Assembly: GCA_963575745.1 (NCBI GenBank)
Contig: CAUYUJ010012803.1
Location: forward strand, 307,659 to 371,658
DNA from: Prorocentrum cordatum
Lineage: Eukaryota; Sar; Dinophyceae; Prorocentrales; Prorocentraceae
Direction: 5' to 3'
Length of the DNA: 64,000 bases
Both the position numbers and the translations under genes were made by a program. Position 1 is the first letter of the stretch. Each line of letters opens with the position of its first letter. The notes under the pieces were generated by a model. That model had not been told where the DNA came from. It ran no database searches and saw only the letters and a list, made by a program, of their open reading frames with translations. Shown here piece after piece: positions 50,773-60,711 of the stretch.

Positions 50773-51357
50773 CGGGCTAACACGCGTCATGAGGATCATC
50801 GGATGTTTCACATCCCTGGGACGCAGAAGGACGTACTGGTACTGTGCTTAGGGCGGGGGGACCCCGGATCAGACCGACCCCCCCCTGGGGTCCCGACGGG
50901 TCCCTGGGGGGTCCCGTGCACACGCTCGAGCGATGCCAAGATGTGCGCCCCCGATGCTCCTGGCCCACAGGCAAGGCACGGTGGCACGACTCTGGACGCA
51001 CTCGGTGCCGCGGGGGCCGGCGGAACAGCGCAGGCCCCTGGCGCAACGCCTCCACCCCGAGGGGCCCGCCGCTGCCGGCGCGTGCAGCGCGCCAGCGGCG
51101 GCGGCGACTCGGCGGCGGCCGTCGGCCGTCGCCCTCGCGCCGGCTGCGGGCGCTGCCGTCGTCGCCGCCGCCGTCTTGGGGGTCTCTTCGCAGTCCTGGA
51201 GGCCTCTTAGGGGCGCCCTGGGTGCCTCTGGTGGGCTTTCTCTGGAGCCTCGCTGTTGGGGGATCTCCTGGGAGCGCATCTCTCGGGGGGGGGCCTCTCG
51301 GAGCCTCCTGGGCGCCTCGGAGGCCGTCTTGGGGCAGCCTTGGGCGCCTCGGGTGTG
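50773..51357. other. Unassigned GC-rich sequence
   Basis: GCACACGCTCGAGCGATGCC at 50918-50940 is a right end of MITE-E without a left partner. The rest shows no gene. Confidence 0.4.
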
Positions 51358-51526
51358 TGACTACCTACCAGACCACCCCAACCCAACCCGAAAACCCGAA
51401 TTTCGGGTTGGGGGGGGGGTATGGGTTCCACGTGTGTTTTTCCTATGGTTCCCAACCTTCCCCCACTGGAAATCGACTGTCAATCTGAGCCTTCGGGTTG
51501 GTTCGGGGTGGTTTGGTGGGTGGTGA
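51358..51526. mobile_element. MITE-G copy 2, bounded
   Basis: TGACTACCTACCAGACCACC to TTTGGTGGGTGGTGA, with exact GTGTG outside (51353-51357, 51527-51531). Inverted AACCCAACCCGAA/TTCGGGTTGG inside, plus CATTTCCAGTGG-type core. Confidence 0.85.
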
Positions 51527-51699
51527 GTGTGGTCCCCCCCTTCGAGGAGCCCGAGAGGCGGCGGGCGGCCCCGCGGCGCCTCCTCGCTGCCCGCGAACAG
51601 CCGCGCGGGGGGCCCGCCCTCGGGCGTCTCCTGGGGCGCGCGTGCGGGGGGGCCGCTCTCGGTGGGCCCGCCTCCCTCCCGCCATCCCCTGCGCCCTCC

Positions 51700-51900
51700 T
51701 TCCTCCTTCCGCCTTCCTCCTTCCATCTCCTCCTCCCTCCCCCGTCCCACGTCCCCCTCCCCCTCCCCATCCTCCTCAGCTGCTGCTCCTCCTCCTCCTC
51801 CTCCTCCTCCTCCTCCTCCCCCTCCTCCCCCTCCTCCCCCTCCTCCCCCTCCTCCTCCTCCTTCTCCCCCTTCTCCTCCTCCTCCTCCTCCTCAGCCCTC
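51700..51900. repeat. CTC array
   Basis: Begins as CTTCCTCC and CCCTCC mixtures, pure (CTC)n at 51786-51818, then CCCCTCCTC units. Confidence 0.92.
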
Positions 51901-52079
51901 CCTGCTCCCACTCGTGCCCCTTGCAGTCGGGCTGCTGAGATAAGGCACGAGGCCCCCTTTCTGGCCCCCAGGAGGCGCCCGCGTACACGAGGCGGGCCAG
52001 AGGAACAGGCACACGAGAGGACCGAAGGAGCACCGAGCCCCCGCCGAGCCCAGACCGATCCTTGCTTGAGCGCCTGGAC

Positions 52080-52252
52080 CGACGACCTACCAGACCACCC
52101 CAACCCAACCCGAAGACCCGAATTTCGGGTCGGGGGGGGTATGGATTCCATGCGTGTTTTTTTCCTATGTTCCCAGACCCACCCCCCCCCACTGGAAATG
52201 GAGGGCGAATTGAGGCCTTCGGGTTGGGTTGGGGCGGCTTGGTAGGTGGTGA
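52080..52252. mobile_element. MITE-G copy 3
   Basis: CGACGACCTACCAGACCACC to GGCTTGGTAGGTGGTGA. AATTTCGGGTCGGGGGGG and CCCACTGGAAATGGAGG within. No clean duplication. Confidence 0.82.
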
Positions 52253-52314
52253 TTGACTCTCTAGCGGGCCAGCCCTCCCTCTGTCCCTCCCTGTTCCGTC
52301 CTCGCGCCCCTTCT

Positions 52315-52508
52315 TCGGGAGCGGCAAAGAGGGGGGTGCCCAAGAGGGGGGGGTGCAAATCATGACCGACGGCATGTGCGCGGCCCAACGGGGGGGCCAG
52401 GGACATAATGAAATAAGAAGAAGCGCCATGAAATCTGGGGAAATATCATGCCCCCCGCCATGATATCCACCCCCCCCTAGTCATCACCCCCCTCTTTCCC
52501 GCCCCCGA
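52315..52508. mobile_element. MITE-B copy d
   Basis: TCGGGAGCGGCAAAGAGG to TTTCCCGCCCCCGA, exact CTTCT outside (52310-52314, 52509-52513). Intact GTGCAAATCATGACCGACG. Confidence 0.9.
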
Positions 52509-52927
52509 CTTCTGGAGGAGCATCCTGGAGGCCTCGCGCGGCAGCTGGGGACGCAATGCGCGTCGGGCTCACGTCTCACTCGCGTCGGGTTCACGTCGGC
52601 CTTGCGTCGGAGCGCCGCCGCGCGAACGTCGACCCATCTCTTACACGGAGGGAACGTGCGGACTGGCTGATGCAACTGCTTCACGCCGCCAGAAACCTCC
52701 AGGATTTCCCTCGTAGTGCCTCTTCATCCACCTCCTCGTCTTCACCCTCAACTTCAGGATAGGGGAGACCGCATGGGGGGGAAGCATCAACCTGGAATCG
52801 GCGATACACCGCAGATAGATCAACGATGGGCCCCCGAGGGAGAATCCGCGAATTCCTGGGCGGGGTGGGCCATCGGATCCCTATCGACGATCAAGAGGCG
52901 GACGGGGATCCATGCAGTAGAAGAAAA
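52509..52927. other. Unassigned sequence
   Basis: Repeated CGTCGGGCTCACGTC / CGCGTCGGGTTCACGTCGG near 52560-52600. No gene. Confidence 0.4.
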
Positions 52928-53085
52928 GCAAACGCCATAAAGATAAAAACTTTTGGCGCTCCAGGCATATGCTTTAGATCTGCGCTGGATCCCCCTCCCT
53001 GGCGCTCGGACGGCGCCAAGGGGGGCCCAGCGGATCCAAGAAATCCGCGCGGAGCGCAAGAAATTTACGTGTATGGCGTGTCTTC
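52928..53085. mobile_element. MITE-F copy 6
   Basis: AACGCCATAAAGATAAAAAC-TTTTGGCGCTCC to CCGCGCGGAGCGCAAG-AAATTTACGTGTATGGCG, with CTCGGACGGCGCCAAGG in the middle. Confidence 0.75.
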
Positions 53086-53446
53086 GATGCATCCCCCCCT
53101 GAGCCCGTCCCCCTACCTTTGCGAGCCGTACTTCTGTCCATATCAACTGCAGTATGGAGTTCCGGGCTCCCTTCCCCAGAAACCCGAGGCGCACTAGATA
53201 TGGATAAATTGGCCCCCTAGAGGCTCGATTTTTATCCATGTCCAGTGCACCTCGGCCTTGTGGCGCCCCTTCCAAAAAAATCGAAGGCGCACTGGATATG
53301 GATATAAATCTTGCCCGCAAGGTACCTTTGCCCCCCTGGCCTTCGTGCCAGATCTCGGGACGCCGCGGCGGCCGGCTGGGACGATCCCGGCACCCCCAGG
53401 GCGCTGGCGGCGAGGCGCAGCCGCTGGACCGCACCCCTAGGCTTAG
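53086..53446. other. Unassigned sequence with a 110-bp tandem pair
   Basis: CCGAGGCGCACTAGATATGG at about 53180 and TCGAAGGCGCACTGGATATG at about 53281 mark two related units. No gene. Confidence 0.45.
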
Positions 53447-53668
53447 GTCGGGCATGTCTCCCTACAGGCGGATCCTAGGGGGAACAGTGAAACCTAGTCA
53501 CTGGCCATCGCTCGGACGTCCCTTTCTTGTGTTTTTTCGGTTTCGTGCGTGGTTTTTCGCCAATTAATCAAGGATGCTCCTCGATGGTCCTCGCCGAAGG
53601 AGATGCACACGTCCGAGCGATGCCAAGCTACAGGCGGATCCTAGGGGGGACAGTGGAACCTAGTCGAA
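53447..53668. mobile_element. MITE-E copy between 38-bp direct repeats, beside a MITE-A end
   Basis: MITE-E (about 53502-53626) has GGCCATCGCTCGGACGT / ACGTCCGAGCGATGCC ends. The 38-bp sequence at 53462-53499 (CTACAGGCGGATCCTAGGGG...) recurs at 53628-53665 with 2 mismatches. The first copy belongs to a MITE-A left end (GTCGGGCATGTCTCCCTACA). Confidence 0.7.
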
Positions 53669-53964
53669 GACCACTCAAAAGTGGCCAAAGATAGTGAAGC
53701 GAAGACGTCCCCCGAATATTCTCTTGCTATTCTGGAGTGTGCCTCCTGTACGTGCTCGACGTCACCCCAGGCCAGAAAACCGCCGAGGCGCCGAGCGCCG
53801 CGGGCCGCGAGAGGTCAGAAGCCCGCACACCTTGGCTCCACCACCGCCACCAGGGACCACGAGCGGGGGGAGCCAAGGGGGGGGGCCGCCCTGCTGATGT
53901 GGCCCCCCCCCCTCTCGCTCGCGCCGCCCCGCATCCCCAGCTCGGGGAGGCAGCGTGGACCTCC
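53669..53964. other. Unassigned GC-rich sequence
   Basis: No gene; ends in GCCCCCCTGGCGG before the GGT array. Confidence 0.4.
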
Positions 53965-54695
53965 TCGCCAGGAGGTGGCCCCCCTGGCGGTGGTGGTGGT
54001 CGTGGTGGTGGTGGTGATGGTGCTGGTGGTGTTGGTGGTGGTGGTGGTGGCGGTGGTGGCGGTGGTGGTCGTGGTGGTGGTCGTGGTGGTGGTGGTGGTG
54101 GTGGTCGTCGTGGTGGTGGAGGTGGCGGTGGCGGTGGTGGTGGTGGTGGTGGTCGTGGTGGTGGTGGTCGTGGCGGTGGCGGTGGTGGTCCTGGTGGTGG
54201 TGGTGTCGATTTCTCTTCCTCACGAGGTGGTGGTGGTGGTGGTGGTGTGGTGGTGGTGGTGGTGGTCGTGGTGGTGGTGGTGGGTGGTGGTGGCGGGTGG
54301 TCGGGTGGTGGTCGTGGTGGTGGTGGTGGTGGTGGTGGTGGTGGTGGTGGTGGTGGTGGTGGTGGTGGTCGTGGGCGGTGGCGGTGGTGGTCCTGGTGGT
54401 GGTGGTGTCGATTTCTCTTCCTCACGAGAAGGTGGTGGTGGTGGTGGTGGTGGTGGTGGTGGTGGTGGTGGTCGTGGTGGTGGTGGTGGTGGTGGTGGCG
54501 GCGGTGGCGGTGGTGGTCGTGGTGGTGGTCGTGGTGGTGGTCGTGGTGGTGGTGGTGGTCGTGGTGGTGGTGGTGGTGGTGGTGGTGGCGGTGGCGGTGG
54601 TGGTCCTGGTGGTGGTCGTGGTGGTGGTGGTCGTGGCGGTGGCGGTGGTGGTCCTGGTGGTGGTGGTGTCGATTCCTCTTCCTCACGAGAAGGTG
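53965..54695. repeat. GGT minisatellite with higher-order units
   Basis: (GGTGGTCGT)n and (GGT)n in which the 24-bp spacer GTCGATTTCTCTTCCTCACG recurs at 54207, 54407 and (with one change) 54667, giving higher-order units of about 200 and 260 bp. The Val/Gly/Trp- and Pro/His-rich frames are artefacts. Confidence 0.93.
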
Positions 54696-55264
54696 TTCCG
54701 GGCTTCCCGGCGCTGGCCTCGCCGAGAAGAGTGCACACCCTCCGAGGGATGCCGAAGCCGTCGGCGGCCCCATGGGCCGCGGCGGCGGCGAGGGGCCGAA
54801 GGTGGGGGGGGCGGCGAGCGCCAGGGGTCTCCTCCGGCTGGCGGTCCGTGCGCTGCTCCGCCTGGCCACGCCTGGGCAACGCGGACGTCATCGACGACCT
54901 CGTAGTCACAGAGGTCGTCGTCAACGACGGCGTCGTCGTCGTCGACGGGCGTCGTCGCCGTCGTGGTGGTCGTGGTCGTTGAGGTCTCTGTCGGCAACGT
55001 TGTGGTCGTCGTCGTTGTCGTGGCCGTCGTCGAAGGCGTGGTCGTGGTCATGGCTTCCTCCACCTCCTGGTCGTCCGTCCCCTGCTGGTCCCTTCCTCGT
55101 CCTGCCTCCCTCCTCCCTCCCGCCCTCCTCTCCTCCTCAACCTCCTGCGAAGTGTGATCCTCATCATGCTTCTCCTTTCTCCTTACCTCGTCATCTTCGG
55201 TACTTCCCCTTCGTCCTTGCCCCAAACCTGTTTGTCGTCGTATTCGCTGCCCTCTTCCTCGTCT
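54696..55264. other. Unassigned sequence with GTCGTC tract
   Basis: 54711-54755 has GCCTCGCCGAGAAGAGTGCA and CCGAGGGATGCC, a decayed MITE-E right end. 54890-55060 is GTCGTCGTC-like. No gene. Confidence 0.45.
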
Positions 55265-55470
55265 TCCTCAGCCCTCTCTCTCTCTTACTCTCTCTTACTC
55301 TCTCACCTACTCTCACCTCGTCCATATGTCTCATCTCTCATCCCTCTCTCATCATCTCGATCCATCGCAAGTTTCTCATATCCCTCCCACACCACCCTCT
55401 TATTCCAATCTCGCTCCCTCTCTCTCTCTCTCTCGCTCGCTGTCTCTCTCCCGATCTCTCTATAACAGAC
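55265..55470. repeat. CTCT-rich low-complexity tract
   Basis: (CTCT)n with TTACT, CATC and TCC interruptions. Confidence 0.8.
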
Positions 55471-55748
55471 CCTGACACGCAAAAGACAGGTTCGGCAGTC
55501 GACAAGTGAGTGGAGTCTCCAAGGTTTGCAGAACCTCAGAGTACCAAGCGCGACAATCACTCGAGTCCAAAACTGCCCTTGGTTAGCGGTATACCCATTC
55601 AGAAGAGCGACCCGCCTTATCGATCAGAACGCGGGGGCAATCAAGCAGACAGGAAGAAGCTGAAGGCGAAGGGAGGGGGGCCGAGCGGTCTTGTCTTGGA
55701 GCAGGGGTTCGGGGGGAATGGCGAGTTCGTGGCCCTTCGGGCCTGGGG
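55471..55748. other. Unassigned sequence
   Basis: No gene or element recognised. Confidence 0.4.
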
Positions 55749-56115
55749 TCCGGTCGGGCATGTCCTCCTGCAGGCGGACTCCGGAGGAAAAGTGAAGAAA
55801 CATCAGACAGCATTCAAAAATTGTCAAAACTAGTCATGCAATCGTCCCAGACTATGTTTGAACTATTGCCGGGGAGACGTAAGACTCGGTTACGGGGGAC
55901 TCGGGCTGGCCTGCTGGGGCCATCATGAACATGACGAGACCCGATCTGAAACCTGACGCGAGCTCCCGCTGCAGACATCCCACGAACATCGGACCGTCAA
56001 AATACAGGACGCGCTCGTCAGAAAACGTCGGCAAACCCGAGATCCGGCTAACTCGAGTCCTACGTTTCCCCGATATTGTTGAATCTTCCTCCTGTAGGAG
56101 GGTCGGCGACTCCGA
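55749..56115. mobile_element. Possible long or composite MITE-A relative
   Basis: Left end GGTCGGGCATGTCCTCCTGC is typical. The nearest inverted partner is GAATCTTCCTCCTGTAGGAG near 56085-56104, 340 bp away, and no 8-bp duplication is seen. Either a longer variant or a left end alone. Confidence 0.4.
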
Positions 56116-56303
56116 AGGGTGTGGCTTGCAAAGGGTGCGGCTTGCAGTCGGCACCCCGTGGGGCACCCTGGAGGGTGGGCGGGTGCCCCGATAGAGCTCT
56201 CCGCCGCGCCCCGAGGAGGCCCGACGAGGACAGCGTCGTGCCCCCCCGGCCCCAACGGCGCCGATCGCAAACCACACCCCGGCGTAACCACACCCTTTGT
56301 AGT

Positions 56304-56714
56304 TCGGGAGCGGCCAAGAGGGGGGTGTCCAAGAGGGGGGGGTGCAAATCATTTTGGACGCCCGAAATGGGTACCGAAAAAATGGGTACGATGCCCAACA
56401 GCAAATGCTGTCCCAAACCAACAGCGGCCGCTGTTGGGCAGGCGGCCTCCTGTCTCGAATGGACACAGGCCGCGGCGGCGTGGACAGCGGATCTTGTTCA
56501 AAATGACCAGGAACTGCTGTTGGGCACAGTACCCATTCTTTCAGTACCCATTTCGGGCGTCCAGAATCATGACCGGCGGCATGTGCGCGGCCCAGCGGGG
56601 GGGCCAGGGACGTAATGAAATAAGACGAGGCGCCACGAAATCTGGGGAAACATCATGGCCCCCGCCATGATCTCCCCCCCCCCCAGTCATCGCCCCCCTC
56701 TCTGCCGCCCCCGA
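56304..56714. mobile_element. MITE-B copy e, interrupted by a MITE-C
   Basis: TCGGGAGCGGCCAAGAGG to GCCGCCCCCGA. Split after GTGCAAATCA by the 215-bp MITE-C and resuming TCATGACCGGCGGCATG. The 5-bp flanks (GTAGT, CTTGT) match poorly, unlike the other copies. Confidence 0.9.
56352..56566. mobile_element. MITE-C copy 3, nested, with TCA duplication
   Basis: About 53 bp of inverted ends: TTTTGGACGCCCGAAATGGG... against ...CCCATTTCGGGCGTCCAGAA. TCA on both sides (56349-56351, 56567-56569). The empty site at 21541, 52351 and 6689 has TCA once. Confidence 0.95.
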
Positions 56715-56959
56715 CTTGTCCTCGAGCGCGTTCTGGCGAGGAATCCCGGGCGAGCCCGGCCTCGGCGAGGAGCCCCCGGGAGACGCAGAAGCGACGAGCC
56801 GGGCTCCAAGGCCGCCCTGCGTCCTCCCTCTTCCCGCTCCCTCGCCCGGTGCGAAGGCACTGGCCCCTCCCGCACGGCATGGTCTTCGTCGTCGGTCCTC
56901 GTCGCCGTCTTCGGCGACTGCTCGGGGGCGCCGCTCTGCCGCCCCCCTCGTCATCACCC
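56715..56959. other. Unassigned GC-rich sequence
   Basis: No gene; TCCTCGAGCGCGTTCTGG and CGAGCCCGGCCTCGGCG words only. Confidence 0.35.
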
Positions 56960-57066
56960 GCGGCAAAGAGGGGGGTGATGACTAGGGGGGGGGGGGGGGG
57001 AAAATCATGGCCCCCGCCATGATATCCCCCCCCCCCTAGTCATCACCCCCCTCTTCTTTGCCGCCC
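56960..57066. mobile_element. MITE-B-derived perfect foldback
   Basis: GCGGCAAAGAGGGGGGTGAT, then GACTAGG at the left is the inverted complement of the usual MITE-B right end, which is also present at the right (CCTAGTCATCACCCCCC). The middle has ATCATGGCCCCCGCCATGAT. A right end has been duplicated in inverse orientation. Confidence 0.85.
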
Positions 57067-57251
57067 CCTCTTGTAGTCGCCGAGGGGGACCCGCCCGACG
57101 CACACCCTGGGGCGGCCTGCGCCGATGCCGCGCGCTCCCGGGGGGGGGGGCCGCCGGCAGGCGGCCCCCCCCGGGGGGCGGCGGGGGCCGGCGGCGGGGA
57201 GGGCCGGCAAGCGACGGCCCGCGCAGCTGCGCCGCGCACGGGGCGGCGAGC
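57067..57251. other. GC-rich non-coding sequence
   Basis: GGGGGCCGCCGGCAGGCGGC forms strong short hairpins. No gene. Confidence 0.4.
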
Positions 57252-57456
57252 TTCTGTCGGGCGTGTCCCCCTACAGGGGGAGGGACGACGACAAATGAAC
57301 AAACAAAAAAAAAATACGCCAGAAATGCACGGAAAAGGTTAACACATACTCCAAAAATGATCCCCAGGCTACTTTTGTAATATATGTTTTGACTCTTTCT
57401 GAACATGTGTTAGCTTTCGTCGAAAATCCCCCTGTAGGGGAACACGCCCGACTTAA
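57252..57456. mobile_element. MITE-A copy 5
   Basis: TTCTGTCGGGCGTGTCCCCC to GGGAACACGCCCGACTTAA, 8-bp CGGCGAGC/CGGCAAGC outside (57244-57251, 57457-57464; 7 of 8). Inner GGGACGACGACAAA / TTTCGTCGAAAATCC also paired. Confidence 0.85.
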
Positions 57457-57539
57457 CGGCAAGCACAGGCTGCGGCGCGGGGCACCTCGAGTGCGGCCGG
57501 CGCGGCTGTCTTTTGAGCATGGGCCGGCCGTCTCGGCAT

Positions 57540-57667
57540 TCCTGTAGGCCTACCACGGCATTCTCTCAGAACCCAGAAGTGTTCCAACAACGACAACAAC
57601 ACCAACCACCACCACCACCACCACCACCAACAACAACAACAGCAGCAGCAACAGCAACAACAACAAT

Positions 57668-57716
<49 letters not shown>

Positions 57717-57994
57717 GCAACAACAACACCAACACCAACACCAACACCAACACCAACATCATCAACAACAACAACAGCAACAACAAAAACAACAACAGCA
57801 ACAAACACAACAAGCACAACAACAACCACAACCACAACCACAACCACAACAACCACAACCACAACCACAACCACAACCACAACCACAACCACAACCACAA
57901 CAACAACAACAAAACAGTCTCAGCCAGAAACGTTACGATAACATTTCGTGCAGCCCACAACAGGTTCTTAGAACATTATCTGGTGGGCCTACAG
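57540..57994. mobile_element. MITE-H copy 3 expanded by a CAA array
   Basis: CCTGTAGGCCTACCACGGCA at the left pairs with GGTGGGCCTACAGA at the right; TCTCAGAACCC pairs with GGTTCTTAGAA. Positions 57583-57920 inside are (CAA)n, (CACCAA)n and (CCACAA)n, so a microsatellite grew within the element. Confidence 0.82.
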
Positions 57995-58795
57995 ACAAGC
58001 CAAGACGCTCTGCCACTGCTTGATTCTTGGCACAAGCCGCCCCGCCGGCGACCTGCAAATCTGAGTCTGTGCGTGCTCCGTTTTCCGTGGATGCCACAAG
58101 CGCGCCACCGTGTGCGAACGCGTGCAAGTCAGGAACGCCCGGCTCCGTTGCCTTCCGTGCCCGCTGGGTGCCGACGTGCGAGGCGATCGCGCACCGACCG
58201 GCCGCCAGCGCAGCTTGTCGTGCACAGGCCGGTCGGGCTTCACGTATTGGCGGGGGCGACGCACGTGGGGAGCAGCGAGGGCTGCAACAGAGAGGGCGTT
58301 GAGGGCCCCTAAGAGGCGCCGTCTGGGGCTCAGCAGGGGGCCTCGAGGGCCCGAGAAAGCACCTTTTTTTTATCTCTCCCCCCCCTCATCGACCCCCCAA
58401 AATACGCGCCGCCCAAGTCGGGCGCAGCGCCGCGCTTTCCGGGCGAGCCAAGCGTGCGCTGGGGCCCCCACGGCGCTCCCGGAGCGCGCGGCAGCGCGCC
58501 GAGCGAAGCGCTGTGGCCGGGCCCCCCGCGCACCCGCCCCCGCGCCACCAGCTCCGCCAGCCTCGGAGCGCGCTCCCGCTGCCCTCCGCGAGGCCACTCC
58601 ATGGTAACACTGGTAATTGCAACGGAGCGCGGCCGTACAAGCACAGCAAACGCGGTCAACAGAAGGTTGGGCAACGAAGCAACGGTCAGGCAGTCTGACC
58701 GGGAAACGCAGCTTTCGAGAAGGTGAGGGTGTGATGGGCCAATTCTCCACCACTAGAACCACAGGTAGGACGGGGGAGAAGGGAGGATGGGGAGG
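57995..58795. other. Unassigned GC-rich sequence
   Basis: Several open frames but no domain and no bounded element. Confidence 0.4.
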
Positions 58796-58905
58796 TCCTC
58801 CTCCTCCTCCTCCTCCTCCTCCTCCTCTTCCTCCTCCCTCTCCTCCTCCTCCTCCTCCTCCTCCTCCCCCTCCTCCTCCTCCTCCTCCTCCTCCTCCTCC
58901 TGCAT
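58796..58905. repeat. CTC array at the 3' end of retroelement 3
   Basis: (CTC)n with CTTCC and CCCTC interruptions, ending CTGCATATGG where the element's tail begins. Confidence 0.95.
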
Positions 58906-58969
58906 ATGGCAGTGGTGGTGGAAAATCGGCCCTTCAAGGGCGGTCGCTGGCACGCGTCCGCGCTGGAGC

Positions 58970-59518
58970 CTACGACACTCGCTGCGGACGCGGGGTGGGG
59001 CAGTCGCCCCATGCTGGGGAGCCACCTCTCGCCAGCGGCCTCCACCGATCGGGCTCCGAGAGGCAGGGCAGCAGGAGTGCAGCACCCCTCTCCACGATGC
59101 AGCCACCAAGGGCATTTACGAAGCATAGTGGGCACACTGCCCCCACCAGTCCACCCCATGCAAAGGCACAGTGGTGCAGGGCTCGCCGTTTGCGAATTGC
59201 TTCTGCGAGGGCGGGCAAAATATAAGTGTGGGCAGGGCCTCCTGCATCGAGGGGCGATCCTCCTTCAACAGCTGGTACAACGGTGCTCTTTGCCTGTCCA
59301 ACTAGGGGAGTGGGAGGACGCAAAAGGGCGGGGGGAAGTGGGGCGGGGAACCTTGGACAACTGACCGAAAAACTCACGTGAGGGGGGCCAGCTGGCCGGA
59401 ACCCTCCCTGCACTGTCACGAACTCCACATGCTCTTGTAAGGCTAGTGGGCAATATGCAACGGACCTGTGATCAACGTCGTGCTTCCTAGCGACCTCCTT
59501 TGCTAGAAAATCCGCCAT
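58970..59518 (-). pseudogene. C-terminal tail of retroelement 3
   Basis: MADFLAKEVARKHDVDHRSV continues RNase H (the NxxADFLAK motif), then HVEFVTVQGGFRPAGPPHVS and a Pro-rich stretch. It reads open to the end near 58970, downstream of which only the array remains. Confidence 0.55.
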
Positions 59519-59945
59519 TCAATTGCCGAGGATGCGATATCGGTCAGAATCGCTGACCGCATCTTCAACATTGCGGTGCGCTTTAACATGAGAGAGCGAC
59601 AACCATGGCCCTGGCGCGGCATGCACCGACACCCTCCAATGATGACCACAGAGAGTGGTACCCTTCAGGCTAAGGGCCAGCTGCGAAACGCCTCGGAGAA
59701 GAGCTTTGCAGTCCACCGCAACCTCTGGAGACCGCTCAAGATTAGAATGGAGCCCTGCCAGCCTGCCATTGCAAGTCCAGAGTGCCCACACTGGACAGCG
59801 TGCTGAGGCAGCACGCGGGGTTAAAGGGACAAAACAGCGCGCAGAATATTGCCATCATCGTCTATCTGGCACGCTGCCAGGCCCCTCCGCTCCAGCAGAT
59901 CTAGCCCTGGGTTGAGGCACGAGCCATCTACAATGGTGGGCTTGC
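59519..59945 (-). pseudogene. RNase H domain of retroelement 3
   Basis: TIVDGSCLNPGLDLLERRG (first Asp) is followed by a stop near 59820. Then CNGRLAGLHSNLERSPEVAV, DCKALLRGVSQLAL (Asp), SLSHVKAHRNVEDAVSDSDR (His) and GN-ADFLAK in the next segment. Three of four catalytic positions are readable. Confidence 0.7.
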
Positions 59946-59965
59946 TGGGGTCAAACTTGAATTTG

Positions 59966-60334
59966 TCACAAAATCACTGCCAATTTCCGGGGGGAAAAAC
60001 AATCCACCACCGGAGGGTGAACATCAGGGGCCGCCAACCACAGGTGCGCGAAAAGTGGCTGACTGTGATTTGCTGCAATCGCGCGCTCAACTAATTTCTC
60101 GAACTCCAGGTCTCGAAAGGTTGCGCAACGGGGGCACTCCCACAGACAATGGAAAGGAGTGACCCTAAAGTCATTACTGCAGTGGGGGCGCAGCGTGGGA
60201 TCATCATATCCCCGCTTAGCCGATATGGTGGATGTGACTAAACAGTCTCCTAGAAGACCATGCAAACATGTCACATCTCGATTGCTCAGTTTGTACTTGC
60301 CTGCTTCAACACCTGACAAATCTGGATCCTGCAC
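59966..60334 (-). pseudogene. Cys/His knuckle segment of retroelement 3
   Basis: LHGLLGDCLVTSTISAKRGY, then RPHCSNDFRVTPFHCLWECP, RCATFRDLEF. The C-X-H-X-C arrangement resembles the zinc knuckle found between RT and RNase H in RNase H-bearing LINEs. Confidence 0.6.
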
Positions 60335-60711
60335 AAAACCTGAGCGAGCAGCTCTTGCCCATAGGGGTGGGGGTCAGCACCAAGATTGAATGCAACCGCA
60401 TGCTCTCATTAAGAAGGAGCGAAGCCAATGGGGGGAAACTACATCAGGGAGTGAACCTGCCCCTCAGGGCTCACAAGCTGGGCAGCATCTCGTAGCATCT
60501 CGAGACGCCCATCCCGCCAGCTCCACCCACTACAAAATCTCGGTGAGTAGCCCTCGGGATTTACCCAGCCAGGACTTGGCGGTGGTGTTCCTGAGGTGAT
60601 CGCGCGCCTTCACTAAAGCATTATGACATTTCTTTGCTGAACAGATGTCGGCATGTCTGCGCTAGAGGGGCGAGGTGCCCGACAGCATCCACCATTCCTG
60701 GAAATACCGAG

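Noticed and set aside
53681-55509. Frames of 433 and 590 codons with VVVVV and Gly runs
   Set aside because: GGT array read in several frames; no domain outside it.
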